Below are positions 8,888-16,996 of a stretch of 42,745 nt of DNA, piece by piece; positions within the stretch are counted from its first letter, which is position 1; every line of letters starts with the position of its first letter. This DNA is from JBBKWQ01 sp037969115 (GTDB lineage: Bacteria > Actinomycetota > Acidimicrobiia > Acidimicrobiales > Ilumatobacteraceae), in assembly GCA_037969115.1 (NCBI GenBank), contig JBBKWQ010000089.1, forward strand, positions 1-42,745, in the 5' to 3' direction. The notes under the pieces were generated by a model. The model ran no database searches, was not told the DNA's origin, and saw nothing but the letters and a program-made list of their open reading frames with translations. The position numbers and the translations under genes are program-made.

Positions 8888-10024
8888 TCAAGACGCCGCC
8901 GGCGACTGGCCGAGCGCCGACCGGGCACCGGTCACGGTCATCTCGGCAGCTTCGGGACTCGCAGCCCAAGCCGTGAGATGACCCATCTTGCGTCCGGGGC
9001 GTGCGATCGTCTTGCCGTAGAGGTGTAGAGCGACGGTCGCGTGGTCGAAGACCCTCGCCCAATCGGGCTCGGAACGGTCCCACAGGTCGCCGAACAGGTT
9101 GGCCATCGCCGCGCCGGGTGCGGTCATCGACGTGTCACCGAGACCCAGCCCGCACACCGCCCGAATCTGCTGCTCGAACTGGCTCGTCTGCGACACATCG
9201 AGCGTCCAGTGCCCGCTGTTGTGAGGGCGCGGGGCGATCTCGTTCACCAGAACCTGACCGTCGACCACGAAGAACTCGACCGCGAGCACACCGACGTAAC
9301 CGAGCGCATCGGCGATCGCCATCGCCAATCCCACAGCACGGTCGGCGATCTGGGGCCGCACCGACGACGGCACGACCGTGAGGTCGAGAATGCCGTTCGC
9401 ATGTACGTTTTCGGCGACGGGATACGACACGAAACCGCCGCGCGCCGTCCTGGCGACCACCACGCTGATCTCGGTCTGGAGTTGCAGCTCCGACTCGACC
9501 ACGCAGGGTGCCGCTCCGAGCAGGCGGTACCCAGCTCGCAGCTCTGAGAGGTCGACGCACCTGCGCTGACCCTTGCCGTCGTACCCCAGGCGCGCCGTCT
9601 TCACGATTGCCGGGTACGACACCGCTGGGGTCGCTTCCACGTCGTCCATCACGGCGTACTCACCGACGGGCATCCCGATGTCGGTGAGGAAGGCCTTCTC
9701 CCTGATTCGGTCTTGCGCGATCGCGACCGCTTGTGGCGACGGTGACACGATCGTTCGCCGCTCGAGTGCCTCCAACGAAGCGGCCGGCGGGTTCTCGAAC
9801 TCGGTCGTCACGACCTCGCACGAATCGCCGAGCTCTCGCAACGCTTCGTGATCGTCGAATTCGGCGACGAGATGCTCATCGGCCAAAGCTCCTGCCGGAG
9901 CGTAAGGGTCGGGGTCGAGCACCATCGTGCGATAACCCATCGTTCGCGCAGCCATCACCGCGTACCGGCCGAGCTGACCGCCCCCGAGCATGCCGATCAT
10001 CGCCGGTGGAAGAATCGGTTCCAT
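8888..10024 (-). CDS. purK: N5-carboxyaminoimidazole ribonucleotide synthetase
   Basis: ATP-grasp enzyme that carboxylates AIR to N5-CAIR in purine synthesis. The 378 residues begin MEPILPPAMIGMLGGGQLGR, the PurK nucleotide-fold signature. The central ATP-grasp part (PAIVKTARLGYDGKGQ) and the metal-binding VNEIAPRPHNSGHWT segment are intact. The ATG at 10024 lies 4 bases after the purE stop, so the pair is an operon and probably coupled. The frame stays open far upstream through purE, but that part is an off-frame reading of purE and was excluded. Confidence 0.96.
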   Translation of the reverse strand: MEPILPPAMIGMLGGGQLGRYAVMAARTMGYRTMVLDPDPYAPAGALADEHLVAEFDDHEALRELGDSCEVVTTEFENPPAASLEALERRTIVSPSPQAVAIAQDRIREKAFLTDIGMPVGEYAVMDDVEATPAVSYPAIVKTARLGYDGKGQRRCVDLSELRAGYRLLGAAPCVVESELQLQTEISVVVARTARGGFVSYPVAENVHANGILDLTVVPSSVRPQIADRAVGLAMAIADALGYVGVLAVEFFVVDGQVLVNEIAPRPHNSGHWTLDVSQTSQFEQQIRAVCGLGLGDTSMTAPGAAMANLFGDLWDRSEPDWARVFDHATVALHLYGKTIARPGRKMGHLTAWAASPEAAEMTVTGARSALGQSPAAS

Positions 10025-10028
10025 CTCG

Positions 10029-10529
10029 CTACTCACTCGGCGGCAGAGTCGATGAAGCGGCCTGATCGCGGCGAGCCGTGCGATAGCGCTGGAGCGACGC
10101 AGCGATCTCAGCATCGTCGGCTGCGAGCATCGCCACCGCGAACAGCGCCGCGTTGGTGGCGCCTGCAGTTCCGATCGCAAACGTGGCGACGGGTATCCCG
10201 GCAGGCATCTGCACGATCGACAGCAGCGAATCGTTGCCTGCCAGATGACGGCTCGGAACGGGAACACCCAAGACCGGCACGATCGTCTTGGCAGCCAGCA
10301 TGCCGGGCAGGTGCGCCGCGCCGCCGGCGCCGGCCACGATCGCCCGCAATCCGCGGCTTGCCGCCCGTTCGGCGTAGCTGAACATCTCGTCGGGCATACG
10401 GTGAGCACTCAACACCAGCGCTTCGTGGCCGACGCCGAACTCGGTCAACACATCGACCGCGGAAGACATCGTCGGCCAGTCGCTCGATGAACCCATGACG
10501 ACGCCGACGAGCGGGTTTCGTTCAGGCAT
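10029..10529 (-). CDS. purE: N5-carboxyaminoimidazole ribonucleotide mutase
   Basis: Converts N5-CAIR, the PurK product, to CAIR. The 166-residue protein has the class I PurE pattern: VGVVMGSSSDWPTM at the N-terminus, LSAHRMPD containing the catalytic His, then GAGGAAHLPGMLAA. The C-terminal helix region is NAALFAVAMLAADD. ATG 10529 gives the standard length; no ribosome site is visible, so the transcript may be leaderless or start at a position I cannot fix. It is divergent from the DUF2237 gene. Confidence 0.96.
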   Translation of the reverse strand: MPERNPLVGVVMGSSSDWPTMSSAVDVLTEFGVGHEALVLSAHRMPDEMFSYAERAASRGLRAIVAGAGGAAHLPGMLAAKTIVPVLGVPVPSRHLAGNDSLLSIVQMPAGIPVATFAIGTAGATNAALFAVAMLAADDAEIAASLQRYRTARRDQAASSTLPPSE

Positions 10530-10590
10530 TGCGCAGAGCTTTGGGGACCGCAAGAGACATGATTGGCAATCTACGTGGTTCGATGGAGCC

Positions 10591-10956
10591 ATGCAGCAGA
10601 TCAATGTGCTCGGAACCGAGCTCCAACCGTGCTCTCTCGATCCTGTCACCGGCTTCTACCGGACCGGATGCTGCGAGAACCGCGGCGACGACCCCGGCAT
10701 GCACGTGGTGTGCTGCCGGGTCACCGACGACTTCCTCGAGTTCAGCAAGGAGCATGGCAACGACCTGTCGACACCAATGCCTCAATACGGCTTCACGGGG
10801 CTCACCGAGGGCGACCAGTGGTGCGTCTGCGCGGCTCGCTGGGCGGAAGCATTCGAGGCCGGGCGTGCGTGCCCGGTCATGCTCGAGTCGACACACGTGT
10901 CAGCGCTCGAGTTCGTCGACCTCGACCATCTCAGGTCGCACGCCGTCGGGAGCTGA
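10591..10956 (+). CDS. DUF2237 family protein, cysteine-rich
   Basis: A 121-residue protein of the DUF2237/COG3651 family. The family's hallmark segments are present: NVLGTELQPCSLDPVTGFYR, GCCEN, the VCCRVTDDFLEFSKEHGNDL block and EGDQWCVCAARW. It has eight Cys (14, 27, 28, 41, 42, 78, 80, 94), mostly in pairs, which suggests metal binding or redox chemistry, though no function is established. The start is the ATG just before the conserved block. It has only a weak GGAG two bases upstream, so it may be leaderless. It stands alone, divergent from purE and convergent with the cfa gene. Confidence 0.85.
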   Translation: MQQINVLGTELQPCSLDPVTGFYRTGCCENRGDDPGMHVVCCRVTDDFLEFSKEHGNDLSTPMPQYGFTGLTEGDQWCVCAARWAEAFEAGRACPVMLESTHVSALEFVDLDHLRSHAVGS

Positions 10957-10981
10957 TTCCGAATGGCACCGATGTGACGAG

Positions 10982-12103
10982 TCAGCGAATCCTGGAGGGC
11001 CGATACGTTTCGGCAAGTCCGTCACGCGACAGCACGAGCTGCCACAACTGGTTCGACCGGGCACGGAACGCGCCGGCCGAGACCAGGAGGTAGAAGTTCC
11101 ACATGCGCCGGAAGCGGGCGTCGTAACGGTCGCTCAGGTCACTCCACGCGCCGTTGACGTTGGCGTGCCAGGCCATGAGGGTGCGGTCGTAGTCGGGTCC
11201 GAAGTTGTGCCAGTCCTCCAGGACCAGCCGACCCTCGTACGCCGTCGTGATCTGGCCGGCAGAGGGCACCATCGAGTTCGGGAAGACGTACTTCGCGATC
11301 CAGGGGTCGACGCGAGTGGTCGTGGTGTTCTTGCCGATCGTGTGCAAGAGCATCACGGAGTCGCTGTCGGCAAGACACCTTCGGGCCACCTCCATGAAGG
11401 TCCGGTGGTTCTTGTGGCCGACGTGTTCGAACATGCCGATCGACACGACACGGTCGAACTGATCATCGACCTTGCGATAGTCCTGCACTCGGATCTCGAC
11501 GGGCAGATCGGCACAAATCCGCTCGGCGTAGTTGGCCTGCTCGTGCGAAATCGTGAGCCCCACCACGTCGCAGCCATAACGTTCGGCGAAGAACCGGGCC
11601 GCTCCACCCCAGCCACAACCCACGTCGAGAACGCGCATCCCGGCCCGCAGATCGAGCTTGCGGGCGATCAGGTCGAGCTTGTCGACCTGCGCTTCCGCCA
11701 ATGACTCGGCAGTCGCCCAATAGCCGCAGCTGTAGATCATGAGCGGATCGAGCATGCGCTCGTACAAGTCGTTGCCGAGGTCGTAATGCTGCTCGCCGAC
11801 ACGCCATGACCGCGCCCCCGCTTGCAGGTTCACCACGTGGGCACGAGCGACTTGGATCAGTTCAATCGGTGCACCGAGGCGGCCGACGATCTGGTTTCGG
11901 GTCGCCCTGCAGACGAGTTCGTCGATCGCGTCGCACGACCACCAACCATCCATGTACGCCTCGCCGAATCCGAGCGTGCCCGTCGCCAAAACCCGTTTGA
12001 ACAGCCGCTCGTCGTGGACTCGCACGTCCCATGGCCGATCTCCGTCGATTCGAATGTCGGCAGGATCCAAGATGCGTTGAAACCGGCGCCGTAGACCAAT
12101 CAT
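10982..12103 (-). CDS. cfa: Cyclopropane-fatty-acyl-phospholipid synthase
   Basis: SAM-dependent enzyme adding a methylene across double bonds of membrane lipid acyl chains. The 373 residues align along the whole length with E. coli Cfa. They include GTLGFGEAYMDGWW, HYDLGNDLYERMLDPLMIYSCGYW, the SAM-binding VLDVGCGWGG, and the bicarbonate-site residues in YSCGYW, GMFEHVG, HTIG and DYDRTLMAW. At the position of E. coli Cys354 it has Ser (LVSAGAFRAR), a Cys reported as reactive but not essential. I chose ATG 12103, which has GAGG 5 bases upstream; the frame is open further, with another ATG at 12142 and no ribosome site. It lies downstream of the sigma/anti-sigma pair. Confidence 0.92.
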   Translation of the reverse strand: MIGLRRRFQRILDPADIRIDGDRPWDVRVHDERLFKRVLATGTLGFGEAYMDGWWSCDAIDELVCRATRNQIVGRLGAPIELIQVARAHVVNLQAGARSWRVGEQHYDLGNDLYERMLDPLMIYSCGYWATAESLAEAQVDKLDLIARKLDLRAGMRVLDVGCGWGGAARFFAERYGCDVVGLTISHEQANYAERICADLPVEIRVQDYRKVDDQFDRVVSIGMFEHVGHKNHRTFMEVARRCLADSDSVMLLHTIGKNTTTTRVDPWIAKYVFPNSMVPSAGQITTAYEGRLVLEDWHNFGPDYDRTLMAWHANVNGAWSDLSDRYDARFRRMWNFYLLVSAGAFRARSNQLWQLVLSRDGLAETYRPSRIR

Positions 12104-12205
12104 GCGAGCCTCATGCACGCCATTCCACCACAAACTCGGCATCCGGCCGTCGGCGAAGCCCGTGCTCCACTCGTCACGTCGGCTACTGCTGCTCGTCGCT
12201 GGCGT

Positions 12206-12228
12206 TCGCGCACATCGCTCGTGCGCGA
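12206..12228 (-). terminator. 8-bp perfect inverted repeat after the anti-sigma gene
   Basis: TCGCGCAC at 12206-12213 pairs with GTGCGCGA at 12221-12228 around a 7-base loop, 20 bases past the anti-sigma stop. There is no U-tail, so it may be a weak terminator, a processing hairpin or an operator for cfa. Confidence 0.4.
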
Positions 12229-12247
12229 GCATTGGTCCGATCGGGCG

Positions 12248-13660
12248 TCAGGTTGGTGGAGGGGTCCACGTCGCGCCGTCGAACGCTGCCGTGTTCGATG
12301 CAGCAGATTCGGCTACACCGCCCCACACGATGAGGCGATCGCCCGTCCACACCGTGTTCGGCGCCTCGACGCCGGCAATCGGACCGGCGTCGTGCCGCCT
12401 CCACGTACCCGACGGCATGTGCACCGTGACCGGCGCGTCGGTCGCCGAGAACAGCACGATCCAGTCCCCCGCGCCGGCGACGGTGACCGTCTGGAAATCA
12501 CCGACCGGGATTTCCGTGTCGACCCACGCCCACTCTCCGTCGACCATGAGGGCGAAGTCGACCCGAGAACCCTCGGCATCCTCGACATCGACCACCGCGA
12601 CCAGTCCGGCGGACGTCATCACGGCCGTGCTGTCCCGGACCGAGCCCGACGGCGGACCGGGCGGCCCGAGCGGCCGCCACGTGTCGGACGACGGATCGAA
12701 CGCGACGCCGCCGGCAGCCCCGTTCCAGACGACGATCTCGGACCCTGTCCACAGCACCGGGCCGTCGAGTTGGAACAAACCCTGGACGATCGGGCCCGTC
12801 GTCTCGTCGCTCTCGTACACCGGGCCGTACACCCAACGGTCAGCCGCGTGGTCGTATCGGGCGATTGCCAGGTCGGGCTGACCGGTCGGATTCGCGCCGG
12901 CAGGCCCCAGACCCCAGATGGCGTCGTCGGTGGCGACGGTCGCTGCGAGGAACATCGTGTCGACCAATGGCAGATCGACCCAGGTCCCGTCGACGGGATC
13001 GAATCGCGATCCGCCCCCCTTCGCCAGCGCGTAGATCTCGCCGTCGAGGTAGGCACTGGTGAGTCCCGGGTGTCCCCACCCGGGTACCACGAGTGTGCGC
13101 CATGAATCGCTGATCGGGTCGTAGGCCGCACCGTCGGTGTAGGCGAATCCGCGACTCAGACTCGACCCAGCCCAGAACACCGCCTCGGTCCCCGTCCATG
13201 CAGACACCGCGTACGGGCGGGGGCCGATGGGGGCCTCGGCCATCGGCGACCACGTGCCGAAGGGAGCGCTCCGCTCGGGCGCAGTGGTCGGGTCGGCCTC
13301 GACGGGAGCATCGGCAGACTCGGGCGCGGCGGTCGGGGCGACCTCGACGGGAGCATCGGCAGACTCGGATGCAGGGTCGGGATCGACCGCAACGGGAGAG
13401 TCAGATCCCATGTCGGTGACGCTCCGAATCGCCACCACACCACCGGTGATCGCCACCGCCGCAGCAGCGGTCAGAGCGACCGTCGGCCACCGCCGTCGAC
13501 CACTGGACGATCTGGGCGACAGCTCGGCGTCGTGATTCCGAGCCGGCGAACGTCGCGCCGCTACGGGCGCCGATGTGGACTCGTGCGAATCGACGAGCGC
13601 GTCCGCGAGTCGCGGCAGGTCCCGACGGAGTCGATCTTCCAACGTGGTCAGTTCAGACAT
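12248..13660 (-). CDS. Transmembrane anti-sigma-like protein with Kelch-like outer domain
   Basis: A 470-residue protein beginning 13 bases inside the sigma-factor gene, with an AGGAG ribosome site. The cytoplasmic N-terminus (about residues 1-50) is short and lacks the HxxxCxxC zinc motif of ZAS anti-sigmas. One membrane segment covers about residues 52-70 (WPTVALTAAAAVAITGGVVA). An Ala/Pro/Glu linker holds a 15-residue tandem repeat (ESADAPVE...). The rest is a beta-propeller of Kelch type, with repeated units such as W-T-G-T-E-A-V-F-W, AAYDPISDSWRTL, SRFDPVDGTWVDL and VAFDPSSDTWRPL. I infer that the propeller senses an outside signal and the N-terminus holds the sigma factor. No named Kelch protein family was recognised. 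Confidence 0.8.
   Translation of the reverse strand: MSELTTLEDRLRRDLPRLADALVDSHESTSAPVAARRSPARNHDAELSPRSSSGRRRWPTVALTAAAAVAITGGVVAIRSVTDMGSDSPVAVDPDPASESADAPVEVAPTAAPESADAPVEADPTTAPERSAPFGTWSPMAEAPIGPRPYAVSAWTGTEAVFWAGSSLSRGFAYTDGAAYDPISDSWRTLVVPGWGHPGLTSAYLDGEIYALAKGGGSRFDPVDGTWVDLPLVDTMFLAATVATDDAIWGLGPAGANPTGQPDLAIARYDHAADRWVYGPVYESDETTGPIVQGLFQLDGPVLWTGSEIVVWNGAAGGVAFDPSSDTWRPLGPPGPPSGSVRDSTAVMTSAGLVAVVDVEDAEGSRVDFALMVDGEWAWVDTEIPVGDFQTVTVAGAGDWIVLFSATDAPVTVHMPSGTWRRHDAGPIAGVEAPNTVWTGDRLIVWGGVAESAASNTAAFDGATWTPPPT
13297..13368. repeat. 45-base tandem unit in the anti-sigma linker
   Basis: The same 27 bases stand at 13297-13323 and 13342-13368, exactly 45 bases apart (15 codons, in frame). 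They encode ESADAPVE-type linker units, which would allow the linker to change length by slippage or recombination. Confidence 0.7.
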
Positions 13661-14148
13661 GAGAGCTCCTCTCGAAGTACAGCCAGGGCGCGGCGCGCCA
13701 ACGACCGAACGGTTGTGGGTCGAACATCGAGCACCTGGGCGATGTCGCGGTCGGTCATATCGACGAAGTAGCGCAGTACCACCACGATTCGCTGCCGGTC
13801 GCTGAGCCGATCGAGTGCGTCTCGAAGCTCGACGAGCAGGGTCGGCAGCTCCGCCACCGGTTCGACGGGCTCGGGGCGGTGGCGGTCCTCGAGCTGGCGA
13901 CGGCGCAACACTGCGGCACATCCGTTCACGACCGACTTCCTGAGATACGCACCCGGTCGTTCGACGCGATCCCATCGCTCGCTCACGCCGAGGAATGCCT
14001 CCTGAACGACTTCCTCGGCAACTGCACCGGACCCGACGAGCAACGTCGCGAGTCGCACCATCGGGGTCTGCTCGCGGGCGAAGAGCTTCGTGAAGTCTGC
14101 ATCGGTGCCGGCGCTCGGGCCCGATCCGGATCGAGACGATGTACCCAT
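13648..14148 (-). CDS. ECF sigma factor, SigE family
   Basis: A 166-residue RNA polymerase sigma factor. Region 2 shows MVRLATLLVGSGAVAEEVVQEAFLGVSERWDRVERPGAYLRK, and region 4 shows LDRLSDRQRIVVVLRYFVDMTDRDIAQVLDVRPTTVRSLARRAL with the helix-turn-helix. This pattern fits the SigE-type ECF family common in Streptomyces. Its 3' end overlaps the start of the membrane anti-sigma gene by 13 bases, so the pair is translationally coupled. No ribosome site precedes ATG 14148 and no other start is available nearby, so a leaderless or unusual start is possible. Targets are unknown; the downstream cfa gene is a candidate. Confidence 0.9.
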   Translation of the reverse strand: MGTSSRSGSGPSAGTDADFTKLFAREQTPMVRLATLLVGSGAVAEEVVQEAFLGVSERWDRVERPGAYLRKSVVNGCAAVLRRRQLEDRHRPEPVEPVAELPTLLVELRDALDRLSDRQRIVVVLRYFVDMTDRDIAQVLDVRPTTVRSLARRALAVLREELSCLN

Positions 14149-14221
14149 CTACGAACAACGATGCACGAAACCACTCACATGTTGCACGTCTTCTGACGAT
14201 CGGTTCGCTGCCCGCATGTAT

Positions 14222-14246
14222 CTCAGGGCGCGGAGTTCGCTCTGAG
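14222..14246 (+). promoter_or_regulatory. Hairpin just before the hydrolase ribosome site
   Basis: A 9-bp stem with one G-U pair (14222-14230 with 14238-14246, 7-nt loop) ends 8 bases before the GGGAGG ribosome site of the hydrolase gene. It could affect translation or be a regulator dyad in the divergent sigma/hydrolase region. Confidence 0.35.
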
Positions 14247-14267
14247 TTGGCGACGGGAGGATCTGAA

Positions 14268-15173
14268 ATGCATCCGACGAACACGACGCAGACCGGCAGG
14301 ACGAGCGGATCTCATCCGAGCCCAGCGATGCCCGTGGGCATCATGGTCCACCTGCCCGGACGCGGCGACGTCTTCGTCCGCCATCTACCCGGACCACCCG
14401 ACGCACCGGTCGTGGTGCTGTTACACGGTTGGACCGCGACGGCCGATCTGAACTGGCACAGCAGCTACTGCGAACTCAGTCGTCACTTCCGAGTGATCGC
14501 ATTCGATCACCGAGGCCACGGCCGCGGATTGCGAACCGGCACGACATTCGAGCTCGAGGACTGCGCCGACGACGCCGTCGCAATTGCTGCGGCATTCGGC
14601 GTCGACCGCTTCATACCGGTCGGTTACTCGATGGGCGGCCCGATCGCTTCGCTCGTGTGGCGTCGCCACCGATCGGTCGTGCAAGGGCTCGTGCTCTGTG
14701 CGACGAGCCGTCATTTCGCCGACACGCGCCGACGGCGCGCACTTTTCTCGATGCTCAACGGCACCAGCGCCCTGGCCACGTCGACACCGCTTCGAGCGAT
14801 CGGTCAGCTGTCGTCGACAGCGTGGTCACGTCGACTCGAACGACGCGGCGACGCCCCCTGGACCGTCGAGCAAGTCCTCCTCCACGACTGGACCCAGATC
14901 CTCCAGGCCGGCCGGGCCATCGGCAAGTTCGATTCGCGTGACTGGGTCGGCGACATCGACGTGCCCACTGCGGTGCTGGCGTCGCTCGCCGACGAGATCG
15001 TGCCGACGCAACGCCAACTCGAACTCGCACGTGCCGTGCCCGGCGCGTCGCTGCACCTCGTTGCGGGTGGGCACACCGCCTGTACCGATCGATCCGGCCG
15101 GTTCGCATCGATTCTGCTCGATGCATGTCATTCGGTGGTCGAACGCTCGACACCCTTCCGCCTCGCCGCGTAA
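14268..15173 (+). CDS. Alpha/beta hydrolase, paralogue of the one at 31.7 kb
   Basis: A 301-residue hydrolase of the alpha/beta fold. The oxyanion region is LLHGWTATADLNW (residues 51-63), the nucleophile elbow is GYSMGG with Ser121, and the acid and base are expected in LASLADEIVP and AGGHTACTD. FDHRGHGRGLRT is the usual strand-4 block. ATG 14268 has a GGGAGG ribosome site 7 bases upstream. The substrate is unknown. It is very similar along its length to the hydrolase next to greA (HGWTA.ADLNW, CADD.V, FIPVGYSMGGP), so the two are paralogues. It is divergent from the sigma factor, which might control it. Confidence 0.88.
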   Translation: MHPTNTTQTGRTSGSHPSPAMPVGIMVHLPGRGDVFVRHLPGPPDAPVVVLLHGWTATADLNWHSSYCELSRHFRVIAFDHRGHGRGLRTGTTFELEDCADDAVAIAAAFGVDRFIPVGYSMGGPIASLVWRRHRSVVQGLVLCATSRHFADTRRRRALFSMLNGTSALATSTPLRAIGQLSSTAWSRRLERRGDAPWTVEQVLLHDWTQILQAGRAIGKFDSRDWVGDIDVPTAVLASLADEIVPTQRQLELARAVPGASLHLVAGGHTACTDRSGRFASILLDACHSVVERSTPFRLAA

Positions 15174-15197
15174 AAGCCGCGACGTCGTCAGGCCCGA

Positions 15198-15884
15198 TCA
15201 GGCCGCGAGCACGCCATCGACGATGTGCACCGTCCGGTCGCAGTACCCGGTGATGCGTTCGTCGTGAGTCACCACGATTGCCGACGTTCCACGCGACTTC
15301 ATCTCGTCGCGGATCAGCGACATGACCTGGCCACCGATCTCGGTGTCGAGCGCCGAGGTCGGCTCGTCGAACAGCACGAGCCGGGGTTCGTTCATCAGTG
15401 CTCGACCGATCGCGACACGCTGTTTCTGGCCGCCCGAGAGCTGTCCGGGCAAGTTGCCGGCCCGATCGGTCAGACCCAACTCGGCGAGCAGACGGTCGGC
15501 TCGGTCGCGGGCCGGCCTTCCCTCTCGGCGACCCATTTCGTCGACCACGAGCAGGTTCTCACGCGCCGTCAGGAACGGGACCAGATTCACCGTCTGGAAC
15601 ACGAACCCGACCTGACTCTGGCGAAACTTCGTGAGCTGCTTGTCGCTGTAGTGGGTGATCTCCTCGCCGCCGACCTCCACCGACCCTTCCGTCGCACCGA
15701 GGATGCCGCCGGCGATCGAGCACAACGTCGTCTTGCCCGAACCGGACGGCCCGACGAGCGCAACGATCTCGTCGGCGTCAACGGTCAGCTCGGCGTGATC
15801 GAGCGCGACGACATCGGTGTCGCCCATGCGGTAGACCTTGCGCACGTCGCTCATGTGTAGCGTCGGTGAATCGATGGTGGTCAT
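15198..15884 (-). CDS. ABC transporter ATPase, LolD/MacB type
   Basis: A 228-residue ATPase that powers the two permeases upstream. Walker A is GPSGSGKTT (residues 45-53), the signature is LSGGQKQR, Walker B is RLVLFDEPTSALD, and the H-loop is VVTHDERI. LolD-like features include VLVPFLTARENLL after the Q-loop VFQTVN. The ATG at 15884 overlaps the permease stop in an ATGA arrangement and has GGAG 6 bases upstream. It forms a three-gene operon with the two FtsX-type permeases. Such systems typically extrude lipoproteins, peptides or drugs, or control envelope enzymes; the cargo here is unknown. Confidence 0.93.
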   Translation of the reverse strand: MTTIDSPTLHMSDVRKVYRMGDTDVVALDHAELTVDADEIVALVGPSGSGKTTLCSIAGGILGATEGSVEVGGEEITHYSDKQLTKFRQSQVGFVFQTVNLVPFLTARENLLVVDEMGRREGRPARDRADRLLAELGLTDRAGNLPGQLSGGQKQRVAIGRALMNEPRLVLFDEPTSALDTEIGGQVMSLIRDEMKSRGTSAIVVTHDERITGYCDRTVHIVDGVLAA

Positions 15885-16996
15885 TGTGAACTCCCGAGGG
15901 CCGAGGCCGGGTCGACGTCCAGAACCCGACGGAGTGAGAAGGCGCAGCCGACGACGGCGGCCAGCAACAGAACGACCACACTCGTCACGATCCGCCCTGC
16001 CGTGATGTACAACGGGATGGAACCTGGCGGGATGAGCAGATCGAGGACGATCACGGCGAAACCGGCGGCCACCGCTGCGACCGACGTCACCGCCACCGCC
16101 TGCACGACCAGCCCGGCGAAGATCGTGCGCGAACGGGCCCCGATGGCCTTGAGCACGCCGTACAGGCCAGCTCGCTCGACGGTCAAGAGAGCGAAGAAGA
16201 GGGCGATCACGACGACGGCGATCACCACGGTGACACCGAGGATCTGGTTGAACGTGGTCTGCTGCTCGGTAACGCCAGGAATCTCGTTGACCGCTTCGTC
16301 GACGGTGAGCGCGATGACCTCTCCGGTGAGGACGCTTTCGACCGCAGCGGGCACGTCCACGATCGGCCGGCCGGTATCGACGTGTCGTACGACGAGTGCC
16401 TGGAACACGCCGTCCGCGAGGCTGGCGTCGGGTCGATTCGTATTGAGCACGGCCCTCCACGTCTCGACATCGGTCCACAGTCCCGCCTGACCGTTGTAGG
16501 CGGTGTCCTCGACCCAGCCGGCCACCACGATGGGTGTGCGCGCCGGACCGACGAGCAACTCTTGGCCGATCTCGACTCCATCGGCGCGTAGGCTTTCGTC
16601 GGCCCACGCCGCGCCGGGACCGGGAGGTTCCGGCACGCCGTCCGGTGCCAATTCGTAGCCCCACACCGCCACGTTCGCGAGGTCACGGGGACCGTTGCCC
16701 GGCACTCTCGCGCCGAGCAACACCACGCCCAATCCCCCAGTTGCGACATCGAGCTCGGACTCGATCGCCGATCGCATTTCCGGCTCGATCCGGCTGCGTT
16801 GGAACGACGACTGGGACGACGTCGAGAACACCAGTGCGTCCGCCTGCTGCGCGCGCACCGCACCGGTCGATGCACGGATCAAACCGTCGAGCAGCCCACC
16901 CAAGAACATGAGCAGGATCGCGATGAGCGTGAGGATCACGGTCGCCGTCATGAAGCGACCCGGCCGCCGGAGGAGTTCTCGAGCAGCGACCTTCAT
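15881..16996 (-). CDS. FtsX-type ABC permease (second of pair)
   Basis: A 371-residue membrane protein of the FtsX/MacB permease class. A first membrane helix at about residues 15-38 (FMTATVILTLIAILLMFLGG) precedes a large outer domain of about 200 residues. Three helices near the C-terminus follow (TVVIAVVVIALFFALL, GLVVQAVAVTSVAAVAAGFAVIVL, IVTSVVVLLLAAVVGCAFSL), ending in the family's RRVLDVDPASALG. The ATG overlaps the stop of the preceding permease gene (ATGA), and its own stop overlaps the ATPase start, so the three genes should be translated in fixed ratio. It pairs with the upstream permease as a heterodimer. Confidence 0.9.
   Translation of the reverse strand: MKVAARELLRRPGRFMTATVILTLIAILLMFLGGLLDGLIRASTGAVRAQQADALVFSTSSQSSFQRSRIEPEMRSAIESELDVATGGLGVVLLGARVPGNGPRDLANVAVWGYELAPDGVPEPPGPGAAWADESLRADGVEIGQELLVGPARTPIVVAGWVEDTAYNGQAGLWTDVETWRAVLNTNRPDASLADGVFQALVVRHVDTGRPIVDVPAAVESVLTGEVIALTVDEAVNEIPGVTEQQTTFNQILGVTVVIAVVVIALFFALLTVERAGLYGVLKAIGARSRTIFAGLVVQAVAVTSVAAVAAGFAVIVLDLLIPPGSIPLYITAGRIVTSVVVLLLAAVVGCAFSLRRVLDVDPASALGSSQ

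Noticed and set aside
12248..14284. A single 678-residue reading starting upstream of the sigma factor
   Set aside because: The first two hundred residues are an off-frame reading of the sigma gene; AGGAG and ATG 13660 mark the true anti-sigma start.
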